From positions 1 to 8,541 of the forward strand of contig JACCYI010000038.1 of assembly GCA_013696535.1 (NCBI GenBank): DNA of 8,541 nt, read 5' to 3'. The notes under the pieces are model-generated. The model had not been told where the DNA came from. It saw only the letters and a list, made by a program, of their open reading frames with translations, and did no database searches. This DNA comes from Solirubrobacterales bacterium (GTDB lineage Bacteria; Actinomycetota; Thermoleophilia; Solirubrobacterales; Solirubrobacteraceae). Below are positions 5,946 to 8,541 of the stretch, piece after piece. Positions within the stretch are counted from its first letter, which is position 1. The number at the start of each line of letters is the position of its first letter. A program made the translations under genes and the position numbers.

Positions 5946-6735
5946 CGCTGACGGCGTCCTCCTCGTGGACAAGCCGGCCGGCAAGTCCTCGCACGACGTG
6001 GTCGCCGGCGTGAGGCGGACACTGGGGCGCGGTATCAAGGGCGGTCACGCCGGAACGCTCGACCCCTTCGCGACCGGCCTTCTGCTCATCCTCGTCGGCC
6101 GGGCCACGCGGGCTCAGCGTTACCTCATGGCGCTGCCCAAGTCCTACGAGGTGACCGCTCGCCTGGGATGGCGCTCGAGCACCGGCGACCCGGAGGGGGA
6201 GGTCGAGCGAGGAAAGGAGCCACCCGAGCCGCCGATCCTTCCCGTGGGTCGCCTCCAGCAGCGTCCGCCCGCCTACAGCGCCGTCAAGGTGGGTGGCGTG
6301 CGGGCCTATGCCGCGGCTCGCCGGGGCGAGCCTCTCGAGATCGCGGAGCGCGAGGTCGAGGTGATGCGCTTCGAGCGGCGATGGCGGGAGGGCGACCGTG
6401 CGGGCTTTGTGGTGGAGTGCTCGTCGGGCACGTACGTGCGGGTTCTGATCGCCGAGCTCGGCGATGCATACTGCCTCGAGCTGCGGCGCACGCGGATCGG
6501 GCGATTCGACGTGGCCGACGCCGACCCGCAGCATCCGCTTCGGCTCGAGCACGCGCTCGACCACCTGCCGGAGCGTCATCTCTCCGGCGAGGACGCCAAG
6601 CGCGCCGGACACGGCACGGCCGTCCCGGGTGAGGCCGTCGGCACCGTCAGGCTGATGGACGAGCGCGGCCTCATCGCGCTCGCCGAGCCGCTGGAGAACG
6701 GCACCCTCAAGCCCGTCGTAGGGTTCCGGGGATGA
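5938..6735 (+). CDS. truB: tRNA pseudouridine(55) synthase TruB
   Basis: TruB converts U55 in the T-loop of tRNAs to pseudouridine. The 265-residue product opens GVLLVDKPAGKSSHDVV (6-22). The catalytic motif is GGHAGTLDPFATGLL (35-49), with nucleophile Asp42, followed by KSYEVTARLGWRS (68-80; Tyr70) and QRPPAYSAVKVGG (108-120). SSGTYVRVLIAELG (162-175) and a small PUA-like tail (about 225-265) close it. Between STGDPEGEV and RPPAYSAVK only about 20 residues are present. Most homologues have an extra helix there (the 'F.G.I.Q.PP.YSA' segment), so this TruB is shortened in its middle. ATG at 5938 overlaps the previous gene by 8 bases; the stop overlaps the ribF ATG (ATGA). Confidence 0.95.
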   Translation: MADADGVLLVDKPAGKSSHDVVAGVRRTLGRGIKGGHAGTLDPFATGLLLILVGRATRAQRYLMALPKSYEVTARLGWRSSTGDPEGEVERGKEPPEPPILPVGRLQQRPPAYSAVKVGGVRAYAAARRGEPLEIAEREVEVMRFERRWREGDRAGFVVECSSGTYVRVLIAELGDAYCLELRRTRIGRFDVADADPQHPLRLEHALDHLPERHLSGEDAKRAGHGTAVPGEAVGTVRLMDERGLIALAEPLENGTLKPVVGFRG

Positions 6736-7646
6736 AGGTCACCCCGCTCCAGGAGGCCGAGTCCAGGCCGCGCCACGTCGCGGTCGGCGAGTTCGACGGC
6801 GTGCATCTCGGCCATCGCGAGGTCATCCGGGGAGCCGACACCGTGCTGACCTTCGAACCGCACCCGCGGGCGGTGATCGCCCGCGACGGAGCCCCCAAGC
6901 TGCTCACCTCACTCGAAGTCAAGACGGACCTGATCGAGCAGCTCGGCGTGCAGGAGCTGGTGCTCATCCCCTTCGATCAGGCGTTCGCGGATCAGAGCGC
7001 CGAAGAGTTCATCGACGGCGTCCTCGTGCAGCGGCTCGGGGCCCGAACGGTCACGGTCGGCGAGAACTTCCGCTTCGGCGCCAGGGCGCAAGGGGACGCC
7101 CGCCTGCTCGAGAACCGTTCCGCCTTCGACACCCGGATCGTCCCGCTGGTCGAGGTCGACTCGGAGATCGTCTCGTCGTCGCACATACGCGGCCTCGTCG
7201 TGGCCGGCGATGTCAAGCAGGCCAACCGCTTCCTCGGCTCTCCCTACGAGCTGCGTGGCCGGGTCGTGCACGGTGACGCGGTCGGACGCGACCTCGGATT
7301 CCCCACCGCCAACCTGATTCCCGACAGCGCGCTGTGCTACCCCGGCCATGGGGTCTACGCCTGCCGTGCGGCAGTCCGCCGGGGCGACGACTGGAAGTGG
7401 TACGCGGCGGCCACCAACGTCGGGGTGCGGCCCACCTTCGTCACGGGCCGGGGCGTGCTCGTCGAGGCCTACCTGCTCGACTTCGACGATGACCTCTACG
7501 GATCGGAGCTGCGCCTCACCTTCACCGAACGCCTGCGCGGCGAGAAGCGCTTCGACACCGTCGACGGGCTCGTGGAGCAGATGCACCGCGATGTCGAGGA
7601 CGCCAGGGCCCTCGGCGTGAGTGCTACTCTCCGCCGTCGCGTATGA
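6732..7646 (+). CDS. ribF: Bifunctional riboflavin kinase / FAD synthetase RibF
   Basis: RibF phosphorylates riboflavin to FMN and adenylylates FMN to FAD. In the 304-residue product, the N-terminal nucleotidyltransferase domain has [13 protein letters not shown] (19-31; His25 and His28), LTFEPHP (39-45), GENFRFG (110-116) and SSSHIRGLV (148-156). The C-terminal kinase has [20 protein letters not shown] (176-195), GVYA (207-210), [10 protein letters not shown] (227-236) and [14 protein letters not shown] (244-257), with catalytic-type Glu245. Between HLGH and LTFEPHP there are only about 10 residues, whereas most RibF proteins have a helix of roughly 20, so the synthetase domain is reduced although its motifs persist. 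ATG at 6732 overlaps the truB stop. The last ~11 residues are non-conserved and run through the candidate rpsO promoter. Confidence 0.95.
   Translation: MKVTPLQEAESRPRHVAVGEFDGVHLGHREVIRGADTVLTFEPHPRAVIARDGAPKLLTSLEVKTDLIEQLGVQELVLIPFDQAFADQSAEEFIDGVLVQRLGARTVTVGENFRFGARAQGDARLLENRSAFDTRIVPLVEVDSEIVSSSHIRGLVVAGDVKQANRFLGSPYELRGRVVHGDAVGRDLGFPTANLIPDSALCYPGHGVYACRAAVRRGDDWKWYAAATNVGVRPTFVTGRGVLVEAYLLDFDDDLYGSELRLTFTERLRGEKRFDTVDGLVEQMHRDVEDARALGVSATLRRRV
6865..6885 (+). other. Hairpin inside ribF
   Basis: CGCGGGCG (6865-6872) pairs with CGCCCGCG (6878-6885) around a 5-base loop, at the codons just after the FEPHP motif. It is perfect over 8 bp but may be a by-product of GC-rich codon choice; no T-run follows. 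Confidence 0.25.
7622..7630 (+). promoter_or_regulatory. Candidate extended -10 promoter for rpsO
   Basis: TGCTACTCT contains a TANNNT box (TACTCT, 7625-7630) with an upstream TG, 12 bases before the rpsO ATG. Transcription would start near 7637, giving a leader of only about 6 bases. No Shine-Dalgarno precedes rpsO, which fits leaderless translation, but no -35 is recognisable, so this is a candidate only. Confidence 0.4.
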
Positions 7647-7912
7647 GCCTCACCGCCGAGCAGAAGCAGGAGATGGTGACCCGCTTCGGGTCGTCCGACC
7701 AGGACACGGGCGCCACCGAAGTGCAGATCGCGATGCTCACCCAGCGCATCAACGAGCTCACCGGCCATCTCCGCGAGCACAAGCACGACCACCATTCCCG
7801 GCGTGGGCTGCTGATGCTCGTCGGCCGTCGCCGGCGCTTCCTCAACTACATGCAGCGCAAGGACCTCGACGGGTATCGCGCGCTGATCCGCGAGCTCGGC
7901 CTGCGCCGCTGA
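7643..7912 (+). CDS. rpsO: 30S ribosomal protein S15
   Basis: S15 binds the central domain of 16S rRNA early in 30S assembly and takes part in the bridge to the 50S. The 89-residue product has the normal family length and sequence: an N-terminal helix, [20 protein letters not shown] (22-41), then the signature [20 protein letters not shown] (42-61), then [13 protein letters not shown] and [16 protein letters not shown] 7643 overlaps the ribF stop (ATGA) and has no Shine-Dalgarno. The gene therefore depends either on coupling to ribF or on the candidate promoter upstream. No room exists for the folded leader through which E. coli S15 represses its own translation. pnp, the usual downstream gene, is absent; a peroxiredoxin follows. 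Confidence 0.97.
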   Translation: MSLTAEQKQEMVTRFGSSDQDTGATEVQIAMLTQRINELTGHLREHKHDHHSRRGLLMLVGRRRRFLNYMQRKDLDGYRALIRELGLRR

Positions 7913-8370
7913 TGTCGGTGGTCGAGGCGGGGCGCCCGGCGCCCGAGTTCTCCCTCGCCCGGGAGGACGGTGGGGCTTTCACGCAGGCTGACCTTCGCGG
8001 CCAGACGAGCGTGCTGGTCTTCTACCCGTTCGCCTTCTCGCCCGTCTGCACGGATCAGTTCAACGTGTACGAGGAGGTCATCGACGAGTTCGCCGCCCGC
8101 GGAGCGACCCTGTACGGCGTGTCGTGCGATTCGACGTACGCCCAGCAGGCGTTCAAGGACAAGCTCAACGTCTCGATCGAGCAGCTCTCGGACTTCGAGC
8201 CCAAGGGCGCGACATGCTCGGCTTTCGGTGTCCTGCATCCAGGCGGCTTCCCCCAGCGGGCCCTGGTCATCGTCGGCTCCGACGGCATCGTGAAGTGGAG
8301 CTTCGAGGCTCCCTCGCCCGGAGACCTGCCGGGAGCCAACCTCATCTTCGACGGTCTCGAACTCGCCTGA
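7912..8370 (+). CDS. Peroxiredoxin, AhpE/AhpC-TSA type
   Basis: Peroxiredoxins reduce H2O2, organic peroxides or peroxynitrite with a cysteine thiol. The 152-residue product is a single thioredoxin-fold domain: APEFSLAREDGGAF (10-23), VLVFYPFAFSPVCTDQF (34-50) with peroxidatic Cys46 in the P-x3-S-x2-C context (Pro39, Ser43), GVSCDS (69-74), QLSDFEPKGATCSAFGV (91-107) and conserved Arg116. Length and the LSDF.P.G...AFGV stretch resemble mycobacterial AhpE, a one-Cys enzyme, but Cys72 and Cys102 are also present, so an intramolecular resolving Cys cannot be excluded. ATG 7912 overlaps the rpsO stop by one base (TGATG). In-frame sequence extends upstream to 7621, but that part only shadows rpsO. 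The next gene starts on the stop codon. Confidence 0.92.
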   Translation: MSVVEAGRPAPEFSLAREDGGAFTQADLRGQTSVLVFYPFAFSPVCTDQFNVYEEVIDEFAARGATLYGVSCDSTYAQQAFKDKLNVSIEQLSDFEPKGATCSAFGVLHPGGFPQRALVIVGSDGIVKWSFEAPSPGDLPGANLIFDGLELA

Positions 8371-8541
8371 GCGAGCTGGGTTCAGCGCCGCTGCCGGCTC
8401 TGGCGGCTTCCGACCACGTCCGCGGCCCCGCGGGTGGCCGCCTGCTCGTGGCCTACGGCGATTACGAGTGTCCCTACTGCGCCGCGACCGATCGGCGTCT
8501 GGCGGAGCTCGACCTGCGCCACGCCGTCCGTCACTTTCCTG
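8367..8541 (+). CDS. DsbA/Thioredoxin_4-like thiol oxidoreductase, N-terminal part (3' end outside window)
   Basis: The frame is open to the window edge. It encodes DHVRGPAGGRLLVAYGDYE followed by CPYC (codons at 8469-8480) and later LRHAVRHFP. This is the pattern of the Thioredoxin_4/DsbA-like domain found alone or fused to NhaA antiporters in actinobacteria, with a CPYC active site. No signal peptide is seen in the ~19 residues before DHVRGP, so it is likely cytoplasmic. The start is uncertain. No ATG, GTG or TTG lies near the expected N terminus in this frame; CTG at 8367 overlaps the peroxiredoxin stop (CTGA) and gives an M-S-E-L start like its neighbours. GTG 8295 (inside the peroxiredoxin gene) and GTG 8448 (which would remove DHVRGP) are less attractive. 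Probably a redox partner or passenger of the peroxiredoxin. Confidence 0.75.
   Translation, partial: MSELGSAPLPALAASDHVRGPAGGRLLVAYGDYECPYCAATDRRLAELDLRHAVRHFP

Noticed and set aside
6865..6885. ribF hairpin as a terminator or regulatory site
   Set aside because: No T-run and mid-gene; kept only as a low-confidence structural note.
7621..7911. N-terminal extension of the peroxiredoxin to 249 residues
   Set aside because: The extra 97 residues are rpsO in a different frame; the peroxiredoxin domain starts properly at 7912.

Overview
The window is a GC-rich, gene-dense stretch with every gene on the + strand. It carries the classical transcription/translation operon rimP-nusA-ylxR(rnpM)-infB-rbfA-(DHH phosphoesterase)-truB-ribF-rpsO, followed by two thiol-redox genes. 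The gene order, the high GC content, an AhpE-like peroxiredoxin and TANNNT-type boxes just upstream of genes without a Shine-Dalgarno point to an actinobacterium. Several protein quirks (shortened FAD-synthetase domain of RibF, shortened TruB middle, Cys-rich tail on NusA) suggest to me a deep branch such as Thermoleophilia/Solirubrobacterales. That placement is from memory of family appearance, not from a search.

Layout. Bases 1-225 are the 3' end of a TPR-repeat gene. Bases 226-307 are the only real intergenic stretch; they hold two hairpins, the second terminator-like, and a strong Shine-Dalgarno for rimP. From 308 to 8370 nine complete operon genes and one peroxiredoxin gene follow with almost no spacing: several stops and starts overlap (GTGA, ATGA, TGATG), so translational coupling is likely. 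The last 175 bases are the 5' part of a DsbA/Thioredoxin_4-like gene cut by the window edge. There is no gene-free stretch longer than 82 bases, and I saw no tRNA, rRNA, insertion sequence, CRISPR or phage feature.

How the genes work together. RimP and RbfA mature the 30S subunit, and IF2 (infB) brings initiator tRNA to it. S15 (rpsO) is a primary 16S-binding protein, and TruB makes tRNA pseudouridine 55. NusA controls pausing, termination and antitermination. RnpM (YlxR) is an RNA-binding modulator of RNase P, and the DHH enzyme clears nano-RNA/pAp. RibF makes FMN and FAD and is a frequent passenger of this cluster. The peroxiredoxin and DsbA-like genes sit after rpsO, where pnp is found in many bacteria.

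I do not see a novel defence or mobile system. The points most worth a second look are: the Cys3-His tail of NusA; the rimP leader; the probable near-leaderless internal promoters of infB and rpsO embedded in the preceding genes; the missing helix in RibF; the redox genes joined to rpsO; and a likely CTG start for the last gene.
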